From Endomychus coccineus (Eukaryota; Arthropoda; Insecta; Coleoptera; Endomychidae): a DNA stretch of 64,000 nt. How positions within the stretch are numbered: position 1 is the stretch's first letter; every line of letters begins with the position of its first letter. Below, in pieces: positions 31,830 to 44,585 of this stretch. The notes below the pieces were generated by a model that was not told the origin of the DNA, searched no databases, and saw only the letters and a list, made by a program, of their open reading frames with translations. A program made the translations under genes and the position numbers. The stretch covers positions 176,310,868-176,374,867 of the forward strand of contig OY294069.1 in NCBI GenBank assembly GCA_958510875.1, in the 5' to 3' direction.

Positions 31830-33655
31830 CGATACTGATAAATCTTTCTGGTCATTTTTTAATACCAAAACTAGAAGCAGTTCTATTTTTGAACACGTCC
31901 AATTTGATAATCTTAGCTACTCTAGTCCTCATGATGTTGTTAATGTTTTTGCAAAACACTTACAAAGTGTCTATATTAAATCTAATTCAACTAATAATAA
32001 ACCTTCGGATAACTTTGATAACTTCACTAACAATATTCTAGCTATTTCAATTGTTAGTCCCTCTGAAGTTATTCATGTTACTAAAATACTTCAAGCAAGT
32101 CACACGAAGGGTCCAGATCAATGACCTGCTTTTTTCGTGAAACATTGTATCAATATATTCGCAGCTCCAATGGCATTTATAGATGCATTAGCCTTAAAAT
32201 AGCATACTTTTCTGGATCTGTGGAAAGTTTCAAAATTAGTACCGAATTTTAAAAGATGGTAATAGACATGAGGTTACTAATTATCGCCCAATTGTCATCA
32301 TCAATTACTTCTGTAGAATATTTGAATATATCTTATATGATGCCACTTTTAATCATGTAAAACTGCAGATATACCCAGCATGGGTTCATGACAGGCGGAT
32401 CAACTGTTACTAACTTAGGTTGCTACAGTCAATACTTGGTTATTGATGAGGGTGACCAGATTGATTGTGCCTACCTCGATTTTGCTAAGGCATTTGATAA
32501 AATGGATCACAGTATTTTATTGAATAAAATGTCTAGCTTTGGATTTACAAATCATTTGATTGAATTTCCGAATTCTTACCTAAGTGATCAAAATCATTAT
32601 GTAGATTATGGAGGTTTTAAATCGTATTCATTTCATGCCACCTCAGGTGTACCTCAAGGACCAGTACTTGGACCACTCCGATTCAATTCACTTGTCAACA
32701 ATATTTCTTCTTGATTTGTCTGTTATTTTCTTCTTTACGCAGACGACTTAATACTCCACTCGGCAGTAGAGCATTATTTATGTTGAATCTCACTGCAGCA
32801 TGACTTGGATGCACTCAGTACTTGGTGTGTAATAATCATCTGGAGCTTAGTATTAGTAAGTGCACTGTAATGACTTTCACCAAGAAAATTACGCCTATTA
32901 TTTACAATCACAAACTTGTTGACGCAGCCCTTGCTTGGAGTTTTGTTTGACGTGAAATTGTCATTTGCGTCTCACATTGAATCAATTGTTTCTTGCGCCT
33001 ACAGAATGTTGAATAGTATTTAATCGTGATTCAATAATAATATTATACAATTCATTTGTTCGTTCTAAGCTCTTATATGCTTCAGTTGTGTGGAACCCCC
33101 ATTATAAAATTTATATAAACAAAATAGAGCACGTGAATCGGGGTTTCTTAAGATACTTAACTTCCAAATCTGATGGTGATTATCCATCTATTGGATTATT
33201 CGAAATTCGAAGTTTGTATTTTAAATTATCGGAGATTACGGCAGTACACGATTTCAATGAATGATTCACTAGTTTAACTTTGAGTCCTATTTTACAATGC
33301 ATTCAAAAATTGGGTCTTAAAATAAATTAGGCTGTTTGAACTAAAAATATTTATAAAAATACTTGAGTAAATACCGAGGAAAATATTAGAAATTCCAACG
33401 GACTAACAATATGGACTACCTTCAGAATATTAAGATTACTCCTACCAAATGGAAATCGCCTGTATATAGAGCTCGAGACTTTGTCGATCTTTTTCCTACC
33501 TGACTTCATTTTCTTATCGAAGTATCACTCTTGATATGAAAATGCAAAATATTTGGGATATGTTTGACTTTGGTCTGAGGGTAAAGTTTACATGTGGTTT
33601 GTGTGGCATATGATTTTTTATGACTTGGAATATAAAGAATATCAATCAATCAAAA
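31830..33655 (+). mobile_element. Degenerate non-LTR retrotransposon (family B)
   Basis: Plus frames contain a pre-RT region (HDVVNVFAKHLQSVY, then a KGPDQ block), YRPIVIINYFCRIFEYIL, DCAYLDFAKAFDKMDHSILL, SGVPQGPVLGPLRFNSLVNN and a degenerate YADDL-like stretch, then a thumb region. The 3' end is a run of AATC units near 33640-33655. Stops and frame changes throughout. It is the same broad family as 3625-5354 and 40425-41264. Confidence 0.85.
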
Positions 33656-33739
33656 ATGTACCTATTGCAAATCGATTAAAGATTTCACAAGAGCTTTTTT
33701 GTTTCTGGGTAAATAAATAATAGACAAAATCTAATTATG

Positions 33740-34690
33740 ATTGAAGTGAAAATTTAGGTGAATGCCATTCTGGCATTCGATAATCTTTGATCTCACCAAA
33801 GTGTTATATGCCTTTCGAAGCGTTTATTGTTTCACTGCACATATTTCAAGCTTCAACATATTCTGTTCTAGTGTCCAGACGACGATGGTATGCTGTTTGT
33901 TTTGAAGCGACGGCGCTAGAACAGATTTCATTGAGCCATCGTTCACCAGATGACTGTGACTTGCTAGTATAGTTTACGTAAGTTACCATTCCTAGCCTGA
34001 TAATATCCTAGGAATCTGTGGCACATTACACTGGGTCATCAGATTTAAAACCTACGCTTTTCCAAGGAAACTCGGACAAAAACCTGCGAAGTCCGTTCCA
34101 GTCGTCTGAGTTGTAATGCCAAACTGTAGGTGAAGGTGTTAGATTGGTTTGTGGAGTGATATAGGGATAGGTCGTAGTGATGAGTGAATGATCAGCTTCC
34201 TAATGGTACACGGACCGTTACTTCATAGGGACCTGAAATGTTAGTGAGGAATAAGGCAAGCCTAATGGCATAATGATAGTTATTATCAGGAATCCGCGTT
34301 GGTTCATTAATCAACTGCCTCATCCGTCTTGTTTCAGAACTTAAGCCAAGCGGAGTTGTGAACGTTGAAATCCCTCATGATGATAATTTCAGCTGCTGGA
34401 TGGACCTGCTGAATGAAGTCAAGTTTCACAGAAAAAAGTTCAAAGTGTTCACCATGAGTCTGTTTGCGATTAACATGCTTGAACCTCATTACAGATTCTT
34501 CTTTAGGTGTCATGAGAGATCATTTCTGGAATAGAGACAGAAACCTCCTTTGAAACGAGTGTAGAGGTCACAGCAGGGGCAGAACATATAGCTCATGTGG
34601 GTGGATGGATTGACCTGCGTCTCACTTAAGGCCAGTATGTCTGGTTTGTCTGTCTACAGGTGGTAATGAACATCGTTTATGTTTTCGCTA
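33740..34690 (-). mobile_element. LINE endonuclease-domain fragment, minus strand
   Basis: Minus frames, in order: LSETQVNPSTHMSYM (catalytic E-T block), YTRFKGGFCLYSRND, a MRDFNVHNSAWL block (normally GDFNAHN), a degenerate TTYPYITPQ region, WHYNSDDWNGLRRFLSEFPW, and KQTAYHRR. This is the apurinic-endonuclease-like domain of LINE ORF2 and the linker to RT. Frameshifted and dead. Confidence 0.75.
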
Positions 34691-34929
34691 AGACCTCGGA
34701 TGTGTTACAGTTTCAAGTTTATATTTTGAAATGTTGAACCTCCTCGAGTACCCCTCGCCTGGAAATCCGAATGGAGAGGTATACCAATCACATGAGGACA
34801 CCTTAGGAATGGGTGCAACATATAATTTTCTACAAGCCATAGATATACATTTGTTGAATTGTAATAGTTATGACCTGTCACACTCAATACCATCTACATT
34901 GCATTAAGACTAAACGTTACTGTCGTAAG

Positions 34930-35020
34930 TTTCGTCTCAAGTCTGAGCCTCTTGCTGATGACGTCACACCGACTATCATTCTCAGCGTACGGGCCTTATA
35001 TGTAGATAGTGTTTCTTCGA
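34930..35020 (+). repeat. Dispersed repeat around GAGCCTCTTG
   Basis: The block GAGCCTCTTGCTGATGACGT followed by TATAGGCC-like sequence recurs at 62915-63000 with moderate divergence. It contains a CRE-like TGACGTCA. Family unknown. Confidence 0.5.
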
Positions 35021-35029
35021 GAGTAACTA

Positions 35030-36225
35030 GGAATAAAAAGGCTGTCATCTTTCGTTATGAAAAAATGTAATTCTCAAACGAAATCAATAAATATCGTTTC
35101 TACTCCAGATTTAGACGAGTAAGATGGACTTAATGATAGACAAGCGGATAAAACATTAAAGATGGTTTATTGCTTGTTATATAATCTGACATATCTGGTA
35201 TATTCTTCTCAGTCGGTATGTTCCGAGGCACGGCGCCTTCATAACAAATATGCGTCCCGCCTATCATCCACGCTTAATAAATGACGATCCAAGCCGCAGA
35301 CAGTTGAATATTTTAGATTCCAAAGCACCCTCGTCAAAGAAATTGTAATACTGGTCCCGAGATGGTCTTGGCGAGTCGATAGCTCAGAGTGTACTTTTCA
35401 ATAAGTAACTAATGACGATGACTAGCAATGGTTTTAGACCACCCAATCACATTATCACAACATTACCATTGTTGCTTCATAATAAATTACGTTAATTGTT
35501 GACAGGCCGCCGCATCGTGGCGGCCATGATAACATCTTAATTGCGACTTGCTTAACTTTCTGCGAGTGTTTTCTTAATCAGCCTCTCTGTAGCGATGTGT
35601 TCTTTTGTTTTCTGGTTAACTGCATACTTGATTTTCCTCCCAAACCACTTCGTTTGTACGCTTCACGTAGCTAATTAATATTTATCGAACAAAAAGGGAA
35701 ACAATTACTTTGTACGAAATTTTTATCGAAGGAAATTAAGTAAAAATTCCAATTAAACATTCTTTCGTCGATGTGGAGACCTGAACGTTTTAATTGCGAT
35801 TTAATTTGTTCAAAAGAAGATACTCGTCGAAACACTAATTACTTCCAGTCTACAAAAGTCATTCAACTCTTGGCATCGTAAATTCTACAGTGCCTGAATT
35901 ATTTTATTAATAATTGAACGACATATGAGCTGAATGAAGGAACACTACCTAGTTAATAAGGTTCCTCCAAAAGAAATCCAAAAATCGACCATTCTGTGAC
36001 ATCTTGGACTTATCCTCTATTTCCTATAGTCTTAGTACAATTTCAATTCATCGCATGAAATTCACGATAATCTTGGATAAAATAAAACTCTTCTTTCACG
36101 GTAGAATTATGACAACATTGTTGATCTGAATATAAACATTACACCAGACACCACGATCATTTATTTAACCCCCAGAATCATTGTGTGAGTCGTCGCAGAC
36201 AAAATGTATGATGGGTAGGAAGGGG
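35030..36225. other. Intergenic, nothing recognised
   Basis: No gene seen. A small GC hairpin (GGCCGCC/GGCGGCC) lies near 35504-35525. Confidence 0.4.
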
Positions 36226-36230
36226 ATCAT

Positions 36231-37482
36231 GGTCTAGGAGCCAGAGCGATATTGATGGTCCGAACATTAACCCGATGGCACTATGGTTTAGAGAGGACGG
36301 TCCAATGACCAATTCATCTCACAGACCGAATTTTCCCCGGCTGCTAGATCTCGAGATACAGCATCCGCATTTTTTTTTTACTAGAGGTTAACCCTTTCCA
36401 AGCTGCGGTTACTTGAAAAGCATGCCATTCTTATACACTTCCGCCATGTGCCATCATTTTTTATCGTGTCCGTTTATCAGGCCAACCAGTTAAAATTGGA
36501 CCGAAAATGGACTGTAAGTTAACCTTCCCAAACCTGGTGGAAAATGTTCATTGGTGTTGGAAATTGTTAACATACCCTATGCCATCAAAAGTTATCGGTC
36601 CATTTCCGAGTAATTGGCCATTATTTGGATCAAAAATGTTCTTTTTCCTCATTTTGTTGCTAAACCTTGTGGATTACAACGTAACATGATGGCACCATGT
36701 TAAATAACTTTATTGAAGGTTGAATAAAGATTTAAAATTGTTGCCATCACTCCTTGCCTATTTCAACGCCCCAAAATCCCCTAAAACCACCCCCAAAAAA
36801 TATGAATAATATGGATAATATGACCAATCTCATGATAAATTTGTCGATTTTTGAGATTCTGGCTGGGTTTAAAATCGAAACGACAGTTTTTTTGTTTTTG
36901 TTTTGTTTTGGGGGGTGGTTTTAGGGGGTTTTGGGGGGGTTGGAACAGGAAAAGGAGTGATGGCAATAATTTTAAATCTTTATTTGACCTCCAATAAAGT
37001 TATTTAACATGATGCCATCATGTTACCTTATAACCCGCAAGTTTTATCCACAAAATGAAAAAAGGAAACATTTTTGGTCCAAATAATGGCCTATTACTCG
37101 GAAACGGACCGATTACTTTTAATGGCATAGGGTATGTTAACAATTGCCAACACCAATGAACATTTTCCACCAGGTTTGGGAGGGTTAACTTGCAGTTCAT
37201 TTTCGGTTCAACTTTAACTGGTTGGCCTGATAAACGGACACGATAAAAAATGATGGCACATGGTGGAAGTGTATGTGAATGGCATGCTTTTCAAGTAACC
37301 GCAACTTCGAGAGGGTTAACCTCCAGTCAAAAAAAAAATGCGGATGCTGTATCTCGAGATCTAGCAGCAGGGGAAAATCCGGTCTGTTAGATGAATTGGT
37401 CATTGAGCCGTCCTCTAACGATAAACCATAGTGCCATCGGGTTAATGTTCATACCATCAATATCGCTCAGGCTCCTAGGCTA
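36231..37482. repeat. Large foldback element, about 1.25 kb
   Basis: Arms of about 570 bp (36231-36800 and 36905-37482) are inverse copies with roughly one difference per 10-20 bases by eye. The outer tips read CTAGGAGCC and its inverse. The ~105-bp centre is asymmetric, with CCCCTAAAACCACCCCC on one side and its complement on the other. The similar ORFs in the two arms are just the mirrored sequence, not a gene family. A target duplication was not resolved. Confidence 0.85.
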
Positions 37483-37547
37483 TCAAATCAAAGCACGTTT
37501 GGCACATTGTTGCGTTCGTGCTTAAGAAGAAAATGTATAGTAAGTGT

Positions 37548-37866
37548 CAGGGTCGGATTTAGAGGTCTGGAGACCTCGGGGTAACAAAGGAGTGGAGGCC
37601 CCTGGCCCCAAATTATTTGCCTGATTGGAGTGAACAAATATAGATTAATGATTTCTGTTAATATTTAAGAACAATATAATCATGTTTGTACAAAGGTAAA
37701 GGTAAAGGTAAAACAGCGAAAAAAAAATATCAAAGGAAAAGTGATTTACTAGTGTTTACTAGTCGGAATTTAAAAGATTTTTTTTCCGAAGTCTACTGTG
37801 GGGGCCCCTCTTTTCTGGAGGCCCCGGGGCTGTAGCCCCGGTTGCCCTCCCCTAAATCCGGCGTTG
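37548..37866. mobile_element. hAT-type MITE, 319 bp
   Basis: The ends are CAGGGTCGGATTTAGAGG and the inverse of CAACGCCGGATTTAGGGG. Both sides carry the same 8-bp GTAAGTGT (37540-37547 and 37867-37874), the target size of hAT elements. The subterminal regions are GC-rich (GAGGCCCC/GGGGCCCC words). There is no ORF. Confidence 0.85.
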
Positions 37867-38184
37867 GTAAGTGTTTAGATAATGCATTTTCGATGATCAG
37901 AACATCAATTCCAATATTACCTTGAACAAGTTTCCACAGTTACCTGAATGGAAAAATTCCGATCTAGGTCGACCTTGTCGATTTTGATAAAACTAAAAAT
38001 ACATTTTAGACGATGAGAAAATCGATTCCACCGTTAGTTTTAACCTCAGACAATGATTAACTTTGTTACAGTTGGTCGAGACCTGAATTCTGCTCATCAT
38101 TTACACATCAACTGCAATAAAAGCATGTTGTATGGGGAATATAACCTCATAATTTGTTATTACACTCTATCCAGTTTTTACAGA

Positions 38185-38511
38185 ACCAGTTTTTTTCATT
38201 GTTGGGAGGAGGTTGAAACCCTTTATGGGCACCTTATGTTCCTGTTACATCCCATAAGATAGTGTGGGAGTCCCTGAGTCCCGAAGTTAATCACCTCAGA
38301 TATGCCCACTAAACACTCCCCCTCGTATGGTAGCCTCGATCCTGCAACCAGGACAGTCTCGATGACACTTGGACTTGACAGCCCATTGTATCTTGCCGCA
38401 CCACTTTCTCGGGCCATGGGAAAAATTCCGCAGTCGCAGGATTCGCACCTGCGACCAGCAACCACTGTGATTAGAAGATCGATTCTTCTACCACTGAGCT
38501 AACAGGCCCGT
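38185..38511 (-). mobile_element. tRNA-Arg-derived SINE, copy 1
   Basis: The minus strand starts with a tRNA-like head (38510-38431). An A box (TTAGCTCAGTGGT) lies at about 38502-38490 and a B box (GGTGCGAATCC) at 38449-38439. An anticodon-loop-like CTTCTAA suggests Arg(TCT). A ~230-bp body follows, ending near an A-rich end at 38190. A second copy of the body is at 45125-45330. Pol III transcription from the internal boxes is expected for the family. Confidence 0.8.
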
Positions 38512-38519
38512 TACAGAAC

Positions 38520-40420
38520 CACTTACTTGATTTATTTTGAAAAATTTGATTCTTCAAAAATTTCACAAGGGGTAGGTATCCAAATCTTGCTGATTTATGC
38601 GAAGCATCCCGGCCAGCGCGTATTGTAAAACAGTAATCCTTCAAGGACGTGGTAAGAAGATCCATACTAACAATAATCTATATGTTCGCAGGAATTAATT
38701 TGACAACTTTCTTCGGTATTCATTTCACATTTCAATTTGACGTTTGCTGATCAACTCACGAACTCAGATGTATCAAAACAACGACTCTGAAAATAATGAT
38801 GCTGCAGGTTTGAACAATACCCTCTAGTCTCTATCTAGAAGATATTGGTTTGAATTAGGTATAACTGATTTATACCGTATGTTAATTTCAAGAATTATAA
38901 TCTGCGTTCTATCGGCGACTGGAAATGGAGATTAATTTAAGCGATGCATTTCTCGAGAAGAAACAAACGAACAAATCGTTGTTTGAACAAAAGCTCGCGC
39001 GGAAACAATTATTGATAAGCACGTAAACAGCATACGAGAGCTTTTCAACCTCCGGCGCGGAGAATTTCTATATTCCTTTCTAACCGTGACGTCTTGGTGG
39101 CCACACGATTCGATTAAGACATCACTATACAAGTGAAGTATCTCTATATTCTAAGACAGTGAACATGACCCGCTAGGAATAAACATGCTTTTATATTTCT
39201 TTATCCCTAGGTGACTTCGATATAGATACGATATATGTGTCTCTTTTCAGTAAAGTCTGTGCTCGTTTATTTTTCTACACGATTTATTGGTGCATTGTGT
39301 TTTAAACACAATAAAAAAATAAATAATTTATAAAGATCAGCTTGTTAGAAAATGCCGATTCGATATTATTTCATTTTTCTAGTATCTTGTACAGTGTATT
39401 TTATATCGGGCTGGTTATTTGAGTATCACAGGAGACTTACGTAGCGTCTGTTTGTAAAGAATGGTATGGTATTTTACTAATTCCAATAAATTTTAACTAA
39501 TTCTTACACATTCTTATTTTCCGAGAACAACAAACCTGAAATTCTTCATAATCAAATATTCATTTCGTCTCCAAAGACATAATAATATAAAATGTGAACT
39601 AAAAATTTGAAACAAGGAACAAGTTCAGAATAATAACAAATAAAATCAACATTCACGATGAATGGAATATACTAAACTTGACCAATACGATAGAAAAGAG
39701 CCTACGTATTTTATTTTTTATGGGTGTCCCACAACTTATTCGCCATAAGTTATGGAAATCAAAATAGAAAGATTAAGTCACATATGTGTTGAAAGTGAAA
39801 CTTACAATAATTTCAAATTGGCTGAAGATATCAAATTCAAAATTGAAGATATCAAATTCGTGAATTGAAGAATCCTGCATATTTTTTTACCCTACATGTA
39901 AAGTTTGAGAATGGTTTGACTCCAAACTATAGAATTGGAATGTTCCATTGCTCAGCTTATTGCCCGCAAAATATGCAATTCACGAAGTGTGTCTTGTATG
40001 TTTGACAAAATAATACGTCGCGATGATAACTATCTTTGTTATCTCTCCGTTGACTGGCGAAATAATCGTAATTAGGACCTGGAGAATTCACAGCTATCCA
40101 GAGAGCGACACTTCCAGCACGACATTTGGTGTGAAATCATCGTGTAATGGAAAGAAGGTAATAAGAGTATATCTTCAAAAAGTCTTTAATTAGGTAAATT
40201 CCTAACATTACTCTATTTGCTTGATTGTTTACACGCTATATCAACAAGTTATATAATGAGGTTGGTACAACATACAAAGTGGACCATATGTGTAATAATG
40301 CACAGTAGGCAAGGCTAGCTTATGGTTGATACATCCATCCACCCATGTCAACATCGATATGAAAAAATGTCATAGTATGACATATCAACATCCATGTTGA
40401 GATACTCATAGCCTCAGCAA
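38520..40420. other. Intergenic, nothing recognised
   Basis: No coding motif or repeat was recognised over this stretch on either strand. Confidence 0.4.
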
Positions 40421-40424
40421 TTTC

Positions 40425-41264
40425 GTGCACCTTAACTCGCCGATCGTTAAATATCATAGCATATGGATTTTATTGACGATTTCTGACGTTGTAAACTCAA
40501 TTAGACGATCAGAAGGTTCGGTCAATTTAGATTCGGAGACTCTAAGTAATGAACATGATATATCCATTCTTTGTTTCTCCCAAGAGGAAGTTGAATTGGC
40601 CCTCAAAAAGGTCAAAAATAAATCTACTTCAGGTTCCGATATGATTCCGGCGTTTCCACTCAGACACTGCGCACCAATTTTTTAGTACTCACCTTTTCCA
40701 ATAGGTGTCTTACGTTCTGTACTTTCCCACTAGTATGGAAGCAGACGAAAGTCTGTCCGATCTTCAAAAGTGGTGACAGAACATATGTGAATAATTATAG
40801 ACCTATAAGAATCTTTTCAAATTTTGCTAAGGCTTTGAAGATTCTTATCTACGCTAGAGTATATTTCAAAGTCCATTCACGCCTCCTTAATATACAACAC
40901 GGTAGCATCTGTCACATAATACATCGCTGAAAATATGGATTCCGGCTTTCAAGTCGATGTCATATATACCGATATATCCAAGGCCTTCGACAGGCTTGAC
41001 CACGGACTTCTGGTAGGTAAACTTGATGGAACTGGTTTCAGCTCTTTCTTTCTTCTTTTCGTCTTTGTATATTGCTGTGAAATATTTTTGTCTATTTTCC
41101 TTTTCTTTTTGATTTTGTCTCCTCTCGGACTAGATTAATTAGGTTAATTAGATTTAATTTAGATAATAATTGTTAATATATTAATTTTCTTATGCATTGT
41201 CCTGATCTTTAATTGGGTTTGTACCTGATGTTGATCAGTGTAAGATTAAATAAATAAATAATGT
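40425..41264 (+). mobile_element. Internally deleted non-LTR retrotransposon (family B)
   Basis: Plus frames: EEVELALKKVKNKSTSGSDM, a degenerate WK-TKVCPIFKSGD block, then FQVDVIYTDISKAFDRLDHG. The sequence then passes straight to a 3' UTR (TTAATTGGGTT, as in copy 1) and a TAAATAAATAAA tail at about 41248-41264. The RT catalytic block and everything C-terminal to it are missing. Confidence 0.8.
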
Positions 41265-41267
41265 TTA

Positions 41268-41510
41268 AGGAGTGACTCTTTGGTTTGCGTAATGTTTTTT
41301 CCAATCGAGACGCGGCATTCTCTTTTTTTCACGTTTACAAAAATCTTGAAGCCTACTTGATTCCGATGGGTGTCAAAACAGAACTGAATGACATATTAGT
41401 CTGAACACTTTAACGCGTTCTAGTTCAAGATGGTACATCACAAATGTCACATGGGATTTTCGATTGTGGTGCCATCTGTTTAATTTTTCAGTCTTTCCAC
41501 CTTGATCTCG
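41268..41510 (-). mobile_element. 5' end of a mariner copy
   Basis: The outer end is CGAGATCAAGGTGGAAAGAC (inverse, next to TA at 41511). Then come CACAATCGAAAATCCCATG, TTTTGACACCCATCGG and a start region encoding KKRECRVSIGKN, like the MEKREFRVLIKH start of mariner transposases. It is cut off where the LINE tail at 41264 begins. Confidence 0.7.
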
Positions 41511-41514
41511 TATT

Positions 41515-42480
41515 AATGTTAACGAACGATCTACAGCGTTCAATTCAAACTACAGAATTGATTGATTCGTAATTTCTCACGAGAAGACTAATTAGATTTT
41601 TTGGATATCACGATCGATTCGCTATTTGAGATCGATCTTAGCATGTTTCACTTTGCCTAACTGATAAAGCAGGCTACGACGATAGATTAAAAAAAACTTC
41701 GGCAGTTACAATTCCTATTAATTTTAACGAGCGTTTAAAATAAATTGTACTACAGAGAAAATTGAGTTAGCTAGTAAAGCATTTGGTCAAGTGTGCGTGG
41801 TATTCCAACTTCTAATAATCGTAAAATGAAGAGTATAGCGCAGCATCATACTACAGGTATAATTATTATCACTAATTATATTAATGTTAATTAGGAGACT
41901 TCGTTCTAAAGGAACGCGCTAAATAAGCAGAAAAGGAGTTGTTAACAGTTTTTGTGTAAATAACGAGCGGTCATATATTAGCAGCACTAAAGGCCGCTGC
42001 TGCTGCAGCTTAGTTTTTATAGTTATTATCTTGTTTCCAATATTGGATGTGTTAGTTACCTGAGCCCCGGTAGGCAATGATGACTTTTCAGCTCCTTACC
42101 TGGTCTGGAGACGATCATCGTGGCTTTTAATCTTATGCCAGTGTAAATCTTTACGTTTATAAAAATCAGTTCATCGAATGTGTTGTTCTCGAACTCTTAT
42201 TATTGTTATTGCGAAACACGTTGAACTGTACTAGTTAAAATTCATATGTACACTATATACATACTTGACTAACTCAATTATCATAGATCTACAAGTTACT
42301 TTCCTCAATATACGAAGTAAACGCTGTTCACATTAGGAATTAATGACGTCATAATTGGTTATTTTTATAACCAATTCACTTCAACAATATCCTTAATTAA
42401 CAAACCAGGTATATTCCATTTTAACAGTTGGCAACACTTCATAGACTTGCCGATATAAACTGTCGATTTATTATTATTAT
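41515..42480. other. Intergenic, nothing recognised
   Basis: No gene seen. GCTGCTGCTGCAGC near 41997-42010 is a short repeat. Confidence 0.4.
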
Positions 42481-42756
42481 TAAAGGGCGGAATATATGCA
42501 AAGTGCATATATTTGCATATTTTGCATATTTTTACAAATTTCATAAAAAATTGCATATTTTGGCAAAAATAAAATTTGTGTGCATATTTTTATGTTTTTC
42601 GTTTTATCAAACCATTAAGTGCCACCCTTGCAGATAATTGAAATAATTTAAAAGGTGGGTAGGTCTTATTATTATATAGTTTATGGACCCATTTTATTAT
42701 TATATGGTTTATTGCCGGCATTTATTGGATGTTTAGGAATTTCCAAGTAATCAGCT

Positions 42757-43018
42757 TGCCTAATTCACCGAACAAAAACAAGACAAGAAGGTTCACTTGA
42801 AGCTCCACCCTTAATGTTGTCTATTCCGCTGGCACACTTAAATAATCCCTGGTGGTGCCAAGTCGTGTTCGGTGGTAGTAAGTATTGTCACCGAACAGAA
42901 ACTTCTGTTCGGTGCACGGGGGTCTAGTTGGAATGCGGCGGCTTGCTTTTATAGTTCGGACTTCAAAGTACCGACGCCAAGTGAAACTTCTTGTCTTGTT
43001 TCTTTTCGGTGCTTAATT
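42757..43018. repeat. Inverted repeat inside the hAT element, upstream of the transposase
   Basis: Arms of about 44 bp (CACCGAACAAAAACAAGACA on the left, its near inverse near 42980-43012) with the hairpin CACCGAACAGAAACTTCTGT plus TCGGTG in the centre. The flanks CCTAATT and CTTAATT may be a target duplication, which would make it a nested MITE. It sits just before the start codon. Confidence 0.6.
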
Positions 43019-43113
43019 GGAGAGCAAATGTATTTATATTGTATAGTTTAGTTTGTCGATAGATTCCAGTGTGAAAAGAGTGATTTCGAAAATATTTATT
43101 TCAAACGCCTAAA

Positions 43114-44585
43114 ATGCCGAGAGCCGCTTTGTGGATTAAAAATTTTCCTGAATTGGAGTTTAGTGGGGATAAAGTGTTTTGCAAAGTTTGTGCCAAAATC
43201 ATTGTTTGTGAAAAGAAGTTCCAAATTGATCAACACTTGAAAGCAGCTATGCATAAAGCTAAGTTTGCAGAAAAATCAATCTGTGCCTGTTCAGCAGTGT
43301 GTGCAAACCGCATTTTAAAATGTCAAACCAAAGAATGAAAAGGAGGTGTTTCATCAAGACTTGTGCAAAGCTTTAGTCGCAGCAAATATACCTTTGAAGA
43401 AACTGCAAAATACACAATTCAGAGATTTTTTGCAAAAATATTGTAATCAAAATATCCCTGACGAATCCACACTTAAAAAGAAGTACCTATGTGCAAACAG
43501 TATACGAAACCGTAATGGAAGATATTAAAGTTTCACTGGGCGATGAACATTTTTATATTATTGTTGATGAAAGCACAGACTCATGTGGTCGATATATCGC
43601 ACATCTTATTATTGGAGGGCTTCAAGAAAATGAGCCAGGGAAGCCATATTTAATATCTTCTAAACAGTTAGACAAAACAAATAATGTGACCGTAACTCGA
43701 TTTATTCAGCAGTCACTATCAAATTTTTTTTAACCAAATCCAGTTCCAGTAGAGAAGTTTTTAGTGTTTTTGTCTGACGCAGCGCCGTATATGATTAAAG
43801 TAGGCCAAACCTTAAAAATATTTTATCCCAATATGGTACATGTCACTTGCCTTTTACACGGGATAAACAGAGTTGCAGAAACTATTAGAACAGCATATCC
43901 CTTGGTGGACAAATTAATTTCAAATGTGAAGAAAGTGTTTTTTAAAGCACCTCTAAGAGTGCAGATCTATAGAGAGAAATTGCCAGGAGTTAGTTTACCT
44001 CCAGAGTCCGTAATTACTCGATGGGGATTATGAATTAAGGCCGCGATATTCTACGCAGACCATTTTGAAGCCATTAAACACATAGTTTTAGATTTAGAAG
44101 ACAATTCACAGTGTGTAGTGCAAAGTCAAGCAGTATTCAAAAATGTGAATTTAGCTATGGAACTTGTTTTTATTAAGGTTAATTTTAGTTCTCTACCAGA
44201 TATAATAACTTCGTTAGAAAGTAGGAATATGAGTTTAAGAGAATCAATTAATATTGTTGAAACTTTTTCCGACAAATGCAAAAAAGTTCCCGGTGATGTA
44301 GGAAATCAAGTGAGTAGTAAACTCGAAGTTATTGTGGGAAAGAATGAAGGCTTTAAGTATTTAATGGAAGTCAAAAATATTTGTGATACTAAACCATCCA
44401 ACGAAGTAATACCTTGGCCTTATAACTTACTACCCAAATTAAAATATAGCTAGATCACATCGGTAGATGTTGAAAGATCTTTTTCTTTGTACAAAAATAT
44501 TTTTAGAGACAGAAGGCAAACACTTTTATTGGAAAATTTTGAAAAATATATCGTTATAAATGCATTTTATACTATTTCAGGTTAA
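43114..44585 (+). pseudogene. hAT transposase, CGGBP1-like zinc finger type, broken
   Basis: ATG at 43114. The N-terminus has a C2H2/BED-like finger (CKVCAKIIVCEKKFQIDQHL then AAMH), as in CGGBP1-type hAT proteins. After a frame change come FRDFLQKYCNQNIPDESTLK and the catalytic IIVDESTDSCGRYIAHLIIG, then [33 protein letters not shown], and the hAT dimerisation block SVDVERSFSLYKNIFRDRR near the end. Two frame changes (near 43340 and 43490) and in-frame stops at 43731, 44031 and 44451 make it a pseudogene. The domain order is complete, so loss of function is fairly recent or restricted to a few lesions. Confidence 0.88.

Noticed and set aside
36507..37200. Two similar ~60-residue ORFs in opposite orientation, looking like a gene pair
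   Set aside because: They lie at mirrored positions of a foldback element, so their similarity follows from the inverted repeat. No protein motif is present.
38431..38511. A tRNA gene on the minus strand
   Set aside because: A and B boxes and a T-arm are visible, but the acceptor ends do not pair, and the sequence runs on into a body repeated at 45.1 kb. It is a SINE head.
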